Source: Stichopus chloronotus (Eukaryota; Echinodermata; Holothuroidea; Aspidochirotida; Stichopodidae). From it: 64,000 nt of DNA. Under the pieces are notes generated by a model. That model was not told the DNA's origin. It was given only the letters and a program-made list of their open reading frames with translations, and searched no databases. The stretch spans positions 24,831,911 through 24,895,910 of the forward strand of contig CM037843.1 of the NCBI GenBank assembly GCA_021234535.1, given 5' to 3'. A program made the position numbers and the translations under genes. Shown one piece after another: positions 1 to 12,440 of this stretch; the stretch's first letter is position 1; each line of letters opens with the position of its first letter.

Positions 1-3000
1 TAAGTCATTTGTTAGATGTGAGTTCACTTCTGCCTGCTGTAAGAGTGAGAAACTTGCCTAGAAGTACAGTGGTGTAGTGCAGCTACTGTAAATACATCAT
101 AAAATCATGTAGGCAGTTGTACTGTAGATGAACATTCATAGCAGAATTTTAAATAAGATGTACTGTAATGGCAGGTATATAAGAAACCATGATTGGTTTG
201 ATACTTTACTTAATATATTCTTAGGAGTAATCAAGTTTTTGGATTTTTGTGTCAACACTACTGTACTGATAGATCTGTAATCAAGAGTTTTGAGGCATTC
301 ATATAGATGTTTAATTTATTTGGAGTGCTCAGTGCTGTATGTGGCTCATATTTAAGGCTAGGGCTCATTAGTTTTGTTCTCTTGGTGCAAAGAAGTCAGC
401 AAAATTTTCCATACACTGTAGATTATTACACTGTCATTGCAGGTGCACAGTGCCATATGTTCCGTATACCTGCAGATTGCAGGACCCTTTCTGAGGTCAT
501 TCATGGCCAACCTTTTTGAATCAAGGGGCCGGATTGCCACTTTTGAAGTTTGTGGCGGGCTGCACAAATTACATATTCGCCCATGTTATGCTTCTCTTTA
601 CACTATGTGTACAGTACTGTAAAAAACATGGCATGAAATGTGTAACAAGTAACACAAAAATAATCATTGAATAGAAGTTTGCCAGCAGATAACAATGTAT
701 GCCAAAAATGTGAAAAGTCAGGAGTACAGGTACAGTAGGTATCAGCATATGTAGTGAGTGTAAGATTTGACAACAAAATTTTGTTATCACAAACTGTGTA
801 TAATATCTTTATTACAAACTGTACAGTGTATGTCGTTTTTGTTCAAATCTGTTTCATTGTTGTATCTTATCAAAAGGGAGTTGAGGGCCACATGGTCCTT
901 CTTTGTGTACCATATTGGGCTCAGAGATTGTTCTTCCCTGCTCTAAAAAGGTCTTGTGAAATGCATCCAAATGTGAAGGAATCTGTTCGAAAATTTGAAT
1001 TTTAGTAAGAAATTTCCCAGGTTTAGGATACAATTTTTTGCCATCAGTAATTGCTCTTTTATGCAAACGTGCCAGTCGACACAACAGCTAGACATTGCCC
1101 GCACAGTTTTTCCGTCCTGGTCGGACCTGACCGGCACTGGCCAACAATGATCACGGTAGGTGTCAACTGTTCTGGAATTTTTGGTGTCCCCTACAGTAGA
1201 TGCAGCTATGGAGCATGAGCTCACTTGGTTCTGCTTTGACAAATTCCTAACTCTCTTAGAGTTACAGAGAATAATTTATCCAATATCACATTGCAATTTG
1301 CTAAACGGACAGGCCAAATTGCTACACAAGTAAAAAATATGTAGCAACTTTTGTTCCATGCATAATCATTCCATTTTCAGCAAAAGTTCTTCCCCGAGTC
1401 TGAAAAATCCCCAAAACTGCTATGTATAAAATTTAAACACTAAATTATTCCCTGGAGTAAGGGACTATAGTAGCAGTTCTTGGGATGCCATGTGCAGTAT
1501 TTAACTGAGCTCTTTCTTTTAATAAGTGAAAAATGAACAACAGAACTGAGAACACATAAAGTTAATGATTTGAAAAAGAACAGCAATTGTTATAAATTTA
1601 TCCCTCAAGGAATTACCCATGTAGCCATTTCAGAACCTGACACTGCTGAAGGATACTTCCTTGTCGCTATCTTTTTGTTGCTATCTTTTAAGCCTGTTAC
1701 CCTCTGTGCGAAGGGTGTCAACTACTATACAGTATAGGAATTTTTCATCTCATACAAAGTCTGCAGTATGTGGTACTGGTACAGTACCTGCCTGGTTAAA
1801 TTAAAGGTCACAAACTTCCCTAATTATCGATATTATTAATTATATAATTATCAATGTTTTTATGTTCATAATGCAGCATTGCATTAGTACAAACATAAAC
1901 ATTCAAGACTTGCAAACACTTTTGTTCCTTCTGAGCATCATCTGAACATTTTCTAAATGTTGCTACTGTATTCAAGTGAACCATTTGAGAGAGCTGGTTC
2001 AACTCCAGCTAATCCTTTGTATGACGTCATGCATGTTTGTGCCTTCTCAAGAGGACACACCCTAACCACTATGGTATGCACATTACAAAAATTCTGTGAG
2101 GACTAGATGGCAACTCACATTTGCTCATGAATATTCCATTGACAGTTTCAGTGGAAATGTACACTCACTTTGTCACTACTCATGTGTAGAACTTTACCTG
2201 TATACCGCAGTTCCTTGAGTGTGCTCTACTCATGAAATGAAGTCTGTTATTAAAATTTCAGTCACAGTACCTTTTCTGGGAAGTTCAGTGCTGCAGTATT
2301 TTGTGATTGATGGAGAGTTCAAACATGTCGTTGTACACAGATGGATTGTATTTATTTACTTCCAGATAAATTTGTGTGGTCTCTCTTGTTTGAGAGATAA
2401 CCTCGTGTAGATAACACTTTTGGCAAATAGCATGTCGTACTATGTCAAGTTATTTTAGCCTGTTGTATACTGTTTTACCTCCTGATACTGTAAGGAATAA
2501 GAGGGATGGGATATGACGTCTACTCCAAGAATGTGCACAGGACTGTAAAGGAATACCTTCTTGAAATCGTGTTATAAACGTGTGTACCTGTATGGTAGTA
2601 CTGTACTGTAAATCCCACATACAAGGCCATCCATGGTATTAGAGCGGGGTTGGGGGGACTATTTTCTGGAGGTGTGTGTGTGAGAGGAGGGGAGAAGGAA
2701 GAAAGGGAGTTAGAGGCAGACATCGTAATGCATCTAGAGTGACTAACATCATAAAACTTCTCCTGAAAGTGCACCTTTTAGTCGTTTCTATGTATTTTCT
2801 TACTGGATGTACAGTATTGTACATTTTTACCTTTATGTAAGTACCATGATGCTTCAAGGAATAAATGCTGTTTGTTTATCGATTGTTTTTATGAAGAGAT
2901 GCGTGGATCTAATCAAGATCAAGCGATACAGATCCACACCAATAAAAAAAAAAGAATGTTCACGCTGGAAATACATTACAAGTGTTTGTATTGATTTCCT

Positions 3001-3898
3001 GGTAGCAATATTGGTATACATTACATCAATACACACAATACCATGACCTTGTTTTCATTTGTGTTAATGAGCATTGCCCTGTTCACACTTTTCAGTCAAT
3101 CATGTAGATTCTATAAATTATTTACATGCAGTGGGTGTGTAGTAAGATGGATTGAAATCACTTCATTAATCTTGCAGAGTTAGCAAATTTTTATGCAATG
3201 ATTTTTATGCATGTGTCTTGACATGAACCGTACGGTACTACACTTCATAACTTAATTCCAACCAAAGGTACCACGTTTCAAATTGGCTTTTACTGTAGGG
3301 TAAAAGGGTTGTCAGTCTCCACCCTGTGGATACACCATGTATTAAAGGAAATACAGCGGAAGAACATTTGTGATTTAGTCTGATTTGTATTGTTGGAACT
3401 TCTTGAACTGTACCTAATAAACACAGTGGTGACAGTTTACATTTTGGTGATAAACCTGTCCCTGTGGAGAAAGGTTCTTTGTATTTGTATGTGCCTGATG
3501 AGATAGTCATCAAAACTGGGGTAACTTTAATTTAGTTCTCCTCTGACAAAGTTGTCTACTAGGTTTATATGTATGGCAAATTGTCAATGTGTGTGATTTA
3601 CAGCAATAGCAGTTTATGGAATACTCTCTGCCTGGAGGTACTGTGTATCAGATTTGTAGGTCATGAATATTCCAGGGTTACAGTACACTTGCACTTTATG
3701 TAAGGTTATCATACTATATTTCTCTTATAACTGAAAGCAGGAGGTAGTATTGCAGAAGGTGCAGGGAAAGGGTCCCCTTTATTACTGAAAGTCTGTAAAA
3801 TTTTTGTGGGCACATGTGCAATAATGTAGGCCATGTTTCTGAAGAGAAGCGCTCAATTTGTGTTACAAATATGGTATTAAAGCAAATGAACTTTTACT

Positions 3899-3940
3899 GC
3901 ACACACACACACACGCTCACACACACACACACACAAAAAC
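3899..3940. repeat. (CA)n microsatellite
   Basis: Imperfect CA dinucleotide run interrupted by a GCTC block. Simple sequence with no associated gene. Confidence 0.85.
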
Positions 3941-5814
3941 GCATGCATACAAAATATCAAAGCTACAGTAGCCCTACTATAGTACCTTTATTTTCTAAAA
4001 ATCAGGACGATCTGTCTCATGGACCAGGATGCTCACTTTTCTTTTAAAGAATAGGACAATTCCCAATTGATCAGGACAGATGGTAACACTAAAATTTACG
4101 GACAAAGGTCGAAATTCCATTAGTCAATATCTTGTTATCTTAATTTGGTTCAAACAGCTACTTTTGCAGGACCTTTGTCTGTTGCATTTCAGAAATGATT
4201 TCTTTCATTTTCTGTGAGCATAAAAACTAATTATCAGCCTTCTTGAATAAGTCCAGCTTGGTTTACAGTGTTTCACAAATTAATTTAAAGAGCAATTTCC
4301 CAGGTTTTTCACCTTTAGCTCTAAAGTACTACTTTTTGGATACAGGTGGTCTAGCAATGAACTGACTGACTTGCTGTACAGTACAGTCCGTCCTTCAGTA
4401 AAAGTTTTGCACAAAACAATTTCATTCATGATGAGAACCAAGATCTAATAGCAACCTTTGTAAGCTTAAGCTGGTCTACTGTTTTCACATTTTGTTATGT
4501 AATGTAAACAAACTTTTACTGTCTGAATTTGGATGACATTTCACTCTGCAATATACAGTAGTAGAACCCTACGCATCATTTATTTAGCAGTTCCTTTATT
4601 AGAGCTACTGTACTGTAACTATTAAACTGGCCCAAGTGTAACTCTCTGCCAATTTGCCAGGTGCAGGGTTGTACAGTAATATACTGTGAGACTCAGGTGT
4701 GATGTGTACACAGTATTGTGTACATAGCACTGTATATTAGAAGAGAGCAATTACCAACACTATGCAATTCAGGCCTTTAAAAGCATGTACTGTATGGTAA
4801 ATATTGACAAAAGTTTACCCCAGCTGTACATGTTGGTTAACTATTTTCAGTACAGTACTAACTGTCAGTAGATATACTTCTATCACTGTACAGTGACAGT
4901 CTTATAGTTGCTAAACTTCCCTTCTCATGACCAATCTCATATATGCAGACTGATAAAGACAAGAAAATGAAAAAAAAAAAACAATATTACATTAAATGAA
5001 GAACAAACAGTGAAAATGGCAATACATTAAATTTAGAACATTTACAGAAAGCCATGAAAGTGACCGTTCGTGCAGTCAAGTTTGTAGTTTTGTTTGCACT
5101 GGCCTTTTAAAAGCAAACTCGTAATGATCTTGCTCTCCTGAGTTCAAGCCAATTAAAGACTCGAAGATGTTGATTGATAAGGTACAAGTTTACGATCATA
5201 CAGTACATGGTAAAGTTTGCCCTCAGTGGAATGTATCTGAGAGAAGATACATAATGAGGTTAGATACAGCCCCCAGCAATCTTATCTTACTTAGATAACT
5301 TGCTCTGACAGAGGCAATAAACTTCTTTTGTCTCAGAGTGTGACAGTGCATCCACCCCACACAGGAAGTCCTGCTAAGAAATGAAATTATGGATATGTCT
5401 GTAGTGACTTGAAATAGGATTAGGTCAAGTCTACCCGTAGCTGACAAAGTGAAACGCTTCAGTCTGGGTGTATTGAGTTCATGTGACCATACCCAATCAT
5501 GGAGAAGGGAGTACAGAGAGTTGGTTTTAATATGTGGTACCACAAATTTACCCAAATTTTGCATCCAGTCGTGATTATGGCAGTGTTCATTATTTTCTTG
5601 ACAAAAATCATCAGTCTATTCAAAGCTCAGCCAGAGGCAAACCAAATCAAAGCTTAAGTGCATGAAAAGAGAGCATTGCTGTTCTGCTTAAAGTATGTTA
5701 AACCTAAATTTTCACTGTTTACAGAACATCGAGTCGATTATGAAGTTTTACAGTGTTTCTCACTAATTGTACTGTGAGCAGCTGCCTAAATAAATGGAGC
5801 TGTCTGCTTTCTTA

Positions 5815-5950
5815 AAGCTGAAATATGAATTGCACTGGCAATTGCCTGGTCATTTCCCATTGTTCTTCGTCAGTGTTTCAGTGAAGAGAAAGTAGAGGGA
5901 AAGATAACCTGTCACAAAATCTTAAAGAAAACTATGCACTCTCCAAGAAA
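5815..5950 (+). repeat. Dispersed repeat, copy 1 (see 19,090)
   Basis: Shares an ungapped core, TGGCAATTGCCTGGTCAT, and flanking similarity (AAGCTG.AAT.TGA, TTGTTCTTC, TCACAAAATCT.AAAGA) with 19,090-19,205 in the same orientation. Class unknown; possibly a short interspersed element or old transposon fragment. Confidence 0.6.
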
Positions 5951-6984
5951 CCCTAGCTGTCAATGACCGTTACTTGAAATCAAACAGGACCGATCAATGA
6001 ATGGATATGAATATTCATGTGTGCAAAAATGGGGCTTAATTTAAATAGTTATTTTTTTTTGCAATGACTACAACATATTCTGCATAATTTGATTTTCAGT
6101 GGCAAGATATGAAAATGTTCAACTCGTATTCCAGCTTTAAACAGTTTATAGGCTATATTGAGCAATTACTGTATGTGACTGGCTCAATGAGGAAAGATTA
6201 ACCATCATGTAGCTCTGAAATGTAAAATGGTGACCATGTATTACGTGATCCCAGAAGACAAGAATATCATACTTTTCTACACAAATTCTGACATTTGGTA
6301 TTGGTCTGTCAGAGATGGTCTGCTCTCAATATAGTCAAGTAGTCCACACTTGAGCTGAGTAAATGCAGTGTTTGTAATGGAGGTCTGGACTCTCAACCAC
6401 CAAACCAAATTCACTGGTTTGTTCATCAAGCCAAGGAGGAATTTAAAGTACAGCTAGTGCTGTGCTTGCCATTAATATTAATGGCATTACTGCAAAGCAC
6501 TTAGCTCAGAATCATATGCTAGCATGCAGTCATGCAAAATTTAAATGTCAAGGAGTGAATAAAATTATGAGACCGATTAGATTAGAGTGTCAGAGGTTTG
6601 CCAGTTAAACTATTGAGCTTCTTGCTGCATTCAAGCAAGTAAACTGCATGCACTGACTGTAATTTATGACATCTTCCCATCTTGATCACAGTAACCTTGG
6701 ATGAAATTTAAAGTGACTTTTACTTTTAGGGCAAGACTTTTAGGGGTAAATGAGTTGCAATTTGCAAAGCAGAAATGGTGCATGACCCCTACTTCGTTCT
6801 TGGAATATTTCACTCAATTTTTGGAAACTAATTTTATTTGGTTGTTGAAATAGCCAGTTCTCATAAGATTGAAACATGTAATGTTTTGCAAGGATCCAGA
6901 AACATAGTGAGCAAAATTACATAATGTTTGATTCCTTGTGTTTACAAAGGAACCTACAGTATGCAGTCAAGTCAGCCACGTGTG

Positions 6985-7260
6985 TGTGTGTATGTGACAC
7001 AATTGGAGTGTGAGGTATGTGACACAATTGGAGTGCGAGGTATGTGACTTGATAACTCAATAACCGAGTGCTCAATTTTTCTCAAACTTGGTACGTATGT
7101 GTATCATATTGGATAGATGTGTGCTTTTGTGCTCATCTCTTGCATATTCATGAGTGATCGGAGCTAAACGTTACAACTGGAATGCATTGACAGTATGTGA
7201 CTCGATAACTCAATAAATGAGTACTTAATTTTTCTCAAACTTGCAAGTACATTTATGATA
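6985..7260 (+). repeat. Short tandem repeats of 25 and about 155 bases
   Basis: A 25-base unit beginning TGTGACACAATTGGAGTG occurs twice in a row near 6,995-7,042. Then a longer unit containing GATAACTCAATAA, then TTTTTCTCAAACTTG, appears at about 7,043 and again at about 7,197. Local tandem duplication; no coding content recognised. Confidence 0.7.
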
Positions 7261-9529
7261 TTGAATAAATTTTTGGTGTGAATATTTTGCCTATTAGTGA
7301 GTGGGCAGCACTTACTGTAAAATTCCTGATATGGCAATTTGCAGTGCCTTGTTTGATTTGCTTCAAATGTGGTACAGTACAGCTCAGAATAAAATGGACG
7401 TTAGCATTTAGCGTTAGAAATTTTGCGTTAGAAAATAAAATTCCTACCGATACGAGTCTCCACTGCTCCGCTGCTAGTAACGCTAGGATCGTTAATTGCA
7501 GGAAACTTCTGTTCTTCCTAATGCTGCTAACGTTAACTGCGTTAAACTGACTGTGATTTTGACTTAAAGTTTGTAACATCGACTTAAGCTTTGGTTTGTA
7601 CACTTGACAGCTTCCACAGTGACGGTCGGGCGGAAGCTCACATTCTATGATGTGATGGTTTACGGCAATCATTTGCACACATGTGTCCAAAAGTGTAACA
7701 GGTAAAAATCTTTCTTAATCGGCAAGCAGGTAGTAGTAGTAAATGTCTTTCTACAGAAGCTGCCCGTTGTCACTTAAGTAGTGCATAGTGTCCTAATACA
7801 CAATTTAATCAAATCCTATCATGGGGAAGACATTGTGAGGGTGAAAATGTTGAAATATCGACGCAATTCTGCATACTAGGCATGCGCTAATTTAACAGAA
7901 TTAAATGTTAAAAATTGTGTGATTGAATCAATGTTAACCAGCTAATCAGAACTCGCGACACGCTCAATGCAACTTTTGTATGTAGAAATCCTCACACACT
8001 TTAGTCAATGGACTTCCCCCATTGAGTTTGTGTTTTGATCATGCAAGTGCTGTTGAACGTTGGTAGGCAGGGAAGCAACGATGTTTGGAAGCAAATATTT
8101 TATACTACTGATTTTTTTTATAAAGTTGTGTACGTTAATGGCCTGTGTGTTTTGTCTTCCTTTAATAATAAAATTCTACCACACACAACTATTGCATGCT
8201 GTCAAGTGCCGTATATCCTGGACCTCAGTTTCACAGAAAGGGCATCAGTGTTCCAAACAGTTTGTTTTAATACCCCCCCCCCATTAATAACTTTTGGCCA
8301 TGTGTCAATTTTTCATAGTGAACAACGGAAATGGACTTTCATTGACACTGAAGCATTTTTCTCGTTTACAGACTAGGCTATGACTCTAAAACAAGTGGTG
8401 GGGGTGAAGAGATAAGTCCCTTTCAAATTTGTCAGACATCTGCAATTAAAAAAAAATGTATGTTTCTCTTTATTCAATAGGGCCATGTGGGCTACATGGG
8501 TATTCCATTTTCTGAGATACCTCAGCATACCTCAGCAACTAAATGTTGCAACTTGAAACTCTAGGCAGTAGTATTGCCTGATGAGTTAATGATCTCTATC
8601 AAGTTTATTGGCAGTCATAGGTCATATATCATACCAGACAAGTCTGGCTGGATCAGTTTACTTCCTTGTGCTTCAGTGGTGATACATGCATTGGTGTAAA
8701 TGGCTTTTAATTAGTAAGGTGGACAAGACATAACGAGAGAGAATATTATCCCATTTGGGTGAGTGTGGTGGGTCTTGTTCTACCGTGGTACAGTAGATCA
8801 AACTAATGGGAGTGTGGATCAACAACTCTCTCTCAAGATACATCTATTTTGATACACCCACTGGGGTAGATCAGATCCACCACACTGGGTCAGTGTTTCA
8901 TATGTGAACATAATTGGTAGATCAAACGACCCTAGTTCTCATAAAATGGCCAGCTGACTTGTAAACATTGGTAATCTTTCATTCTAGCTCGTTGGTCTAC
9001 CACGCTCACTCAAATGTGGACGCAGCTCTGGATCAAGTTAATACCCATGGGGCAATATAACCATGATCCACCAAGCCCACTCAGTTCCGAGCATCAGTGT
9101 GTGTTCCTACCAGTGGTAACAAGGCTCTTTCAGTCCCCTTCTGGACATGGTGTCAGTGTTGGGTCGTAGACTTTCAAGGGGCTATATGATAAGCTTTATG
9201 TAGAATCCCTTCTTTAGGGCTTTATTAAGTGAAAGATTTACAGCAGTTTGTGCTTGGTCAAATGAATGGGATAAATAGAGTTACATTTAATGAACAGTTG
9301 GGACAAACAATACATTACATTAGGCTACCACATTGTATACAGTAGCCCAGTGTTTCTTCTGTAAAACTTTGAACCCCTATTGCTCTATATCATAGGACTC
9401 AACATCTTCATGCATTGCAATGAAATGGCTTCTTTGATATAAATGAGAGTCCCACATAACATTTTATATATATTCAAAGTAAAAGGAACTCACATTTTCT
9501 GTAATTGGTAAAATTTTGAGAGAGTACAG

Positions 9530-9800
9530 TGGCTGGTTGGCCAGGTGTGAAGGGACTGCAGTCTAGAAGCAAAGTTTTTTGTTGCCTCTCAGCTGCATGT
9601 CCCACTTTACTTGCTGCCAGGAGAGGTGTTTTGGATGGTCCGCCAACTGGGATCAATCCCAGGGCTAGCCTCGATCTTTCATTGTTACAGTACAGTACAT
9701 CACTGGTGGGTTGGGCCCACAGCAAGAATAGGAATCTGTGACTGCACGACCTCTGGCTGTAAATCCAGAACTGCACTGGATTAAGCGGTTTGTGATTGAG
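9530..9800 (-). repeat. Possible tRNA-derived SINE-like segment
   Basis: Read on the - strand the segment has CGCTTAATCCAGTGCAG, then CCAGAGGTCGTGCAGTCACA, resembling the A-box/variable/B-box order of a degenerate tRNA head. It then has a self-complementary CTGGGATCAATCCCAG and a unique tail. The segment is more GC-rich than its neighbours. Boxes are degenerate and no second copy was seen here, so this is a weak call. Confidence 0.3.
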
Positions 9801-10144
9801 ACTGACTCTATTCACAAAGTTGTGAGCATGTCAGTGTAGGAAACAACTAGCCACACTATCGAGACGTCAACATGCCAACCGACAAAACATCCATAACATT
9901 ATAATGCAAAACATTAAAGAAAGGACATCGTTTATAATATTTATTAAGCACAAGAGAATCTGTCAAGTATGGAATGTTGGGAGGTGTGAGACAGAGAGAG
10001 GCAATATTCAGCACTACATGCACGTGTGGATTTCCTTTGAAGTCACTGTGAATGGGGAGAATCACCCATGGTCAGAAAGGATGTTGAAATTTCCCCATTT
10101 AAGAAGAGGATACTAATCACAGGGATCCACTACCAGTGTCTTTG

Positions 10145-10182
10145 TTAGTTCAGTCTCAAATTTCAATAGGAGACTGAACTAA
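10145..10182 (+). other. Perfect 13-bp hairpin
   Basis: Arms TTAGTTCAGTCTC (10145-10157) and GAGACTGAACTAA (10170-10182) are perfectly complementary around a 12-base loop. No coding context. It could be a transposon end, a structured RNA or chance; the stem is short for a miRNA precursor. Confidence 0.6.
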
Positions 10183-12149
10183 AAGGGTATTCAGGTAAAG
10201 GCACAAGGAAAATGAATACAGTGAGTCAAAGAGAGGGCGGCAAACAGTACTTTTAAATAGTTGTTGGTGCTGTAGAAGACATAATTCCAGATCAGTCGTC
10301 GGGGAACGTGTCAGGGCAGTGATGCTATTCATCATCAACGTGATAATAAGTTATCCGACATTTGCGACGGTAACCATGAGGTCTAAAATGTCTATGGCCA
10401 TTGGCAGTTACAGCATATAAAAACGTAACATACATAAACACATATGAGCGTATAACTACAGCACTGTGTCCACAATTACAAATATTTTTTTTTTTTTTTG
10501 TGGCTGTCTCATGATATCAAGGAACATTGACAAGACAACATGACAAATGACAACATACTACTGTATGCTCTATAGGATACACTTGGTTAATGCACCATGA
10601 AATTAACTCTCACAGCATTAACTTCATTATCTTTATCATTCATGGGTAACCCTCTTTTCCACGTAAACATCCTAGTGTCAAATTTGAAAGGCAACTAATG
10701 TTATTGAACCTCACTACATATGTCACACATACAATATTGCAAACTTACAGTGACTAACTTTGAATATACTGTACAGTAGCACTACCCGTACATAGATCAT
10801 GATGTATGTTGAGCATAGTTGTGTTTGATTGACTGCGGTTGATTGATCTTAGCTGCTCTCAAAGTTACATCCCAGGAACTTACTGTTCTTCATAATGTTC
10901 CCCCAGATGAAAGGCGTTCACAGTTCACATAAACAATTTAGTTTACAAGAATGTTTGAAAGTACTGTAGCTCACAGTATGAAAGCAGGATCTGTAGATCA
11001 GTTGCTTAGGATCGTATTAGTTAATGTTCCTTTGGTCCTTCGGCCCATTTGAGCTAAATCAAGACATGCAGTAGCCACCAGGACTCTATAGGATCCTCTC
11101 AAATATAGTGCCCGCATGTTCACACTTGATTTACAGAGGATGGATCAACAAAATGAGAGACGGTGGAGACAGTACCCGGTGCACACTTGATAAGGTCACA
11201 AGCAGGATTGTGTACATCATTGATCATGATCCTCCTAGAGTGCACTCTTCTTGCTACAGTACATTCTGTTATGGCTCCATCCCCCTCTCCCTCCCTGACT
11301 GGTCAGATCTTTTTGAAAGAAACCTTGGTAAGTTGGTATAACTGGCTGGATATGATTTGGAGTGTGCAACTACAGTATCCACAGGCTACTGTAATCATAT
11401 CCTCACATAATGAATCAGATCCGCTGTGTAATTTACTCATATGGAGAAAGGCTTCAGTGAGCTCTCATTACTGTAGAGAGAGATACCTGCACACCTATCA
11501 GAATGCAATCATGCATCAGACACCAATTTTAACTTATAAGGTAAAATTTATCTGGAATGATTTCAATATTTAGAGAGGCAGTTTTGTAGGAATTGCAGCA
11601 CTGCAGGTTGTCTCTGTATGGTACCAAGTAGTGTTGTCGAGTAGTGTCAGAGTCGCGACAATGTGGTCACAAGCAGTCCAACATTTTTGGAGCCTACTTT
11701 ATGTATACTGTACATGCTTCATATTGTGACATGTACTGTGAAGCTTTCACAACATTCAAATGAGGGACAGCTGGTATAATCGTTTGCCTAATAATCTTAC
11801 ATTGATTATAACTGGTTTTTCCTTATCACACACTTTACATATAATAAGTTCACATACTGTAAACCCAATATTTGTACAGTATGTCTGAGAAGTCTGAGGG
11901 ACTACAGTATATAAGTTCTTCCTAACCACACAAACTTTATTTCTCCTTGATTACTACTAATATTTCCACAAATATTTCTCTGCACCTACAATATCACTAT
12001 TTCACAATCGTTTTCAATAGTTCATGATTATATTTGATTTCTTTCAATTCCCATTTTTTCAATATTTCAAGTTTTCACCAATGCAATGATCAAACCTAAT
12101 GGAAATCAGTTATTACCGGTTTTGGTTGTATGACCAGTGTACATTGAAA

Positions 12150-12440
12150 GTTTACACACTGTACAGTACTGTAGGTACTGTGTGCAATCTGCTGCTTTCA
12201 TGCTTTGCTAAAATGCATTGATGTACTGTGTTACCATGTTACTGTAATTACTATGAAAGATGCTACTGTATGGTACAGTACTGTACCTGTGGGAACCTGT
12301 ACAGTACAAAGTACTGTAGTATTACTGTACAGTACACTGTTACAATATGCGTTCACTTACATTCTCTGCTCACAATACAGTTAACATTCTTTGACAGTAT
12401 TTTGTTTGTTTACGTTAATATACTGTAGTAACAAAGCTAT
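12150..12440. repeat. Dense cluster of TACTGTA/TACAGTA motifs
   Basis: About eleven copies of TACTGTA or its reverse complement TACAGTA fall in roughly 300 bases, several overlapping as GTACAGTACTGTA. They are irregularly spaced, so this is not a tandem repeat. The motif is common over 1-24 kb and 49-60 kb. Confidence 0.7.

Noticed and set aside
6985..7260. CRISPR-like direct repeats
   Set aside because: Repeat units are adjacent and unequal, without regular spacers, and the genome is eukaryotic.
7253..7690. 145-codon - strand open frame in a CpG-richer patch
   Set aside because: Composition is not protein-like, no family motif is seen, and no flanking exon signals could be paired with it. 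It stays unexplained but unsupported.
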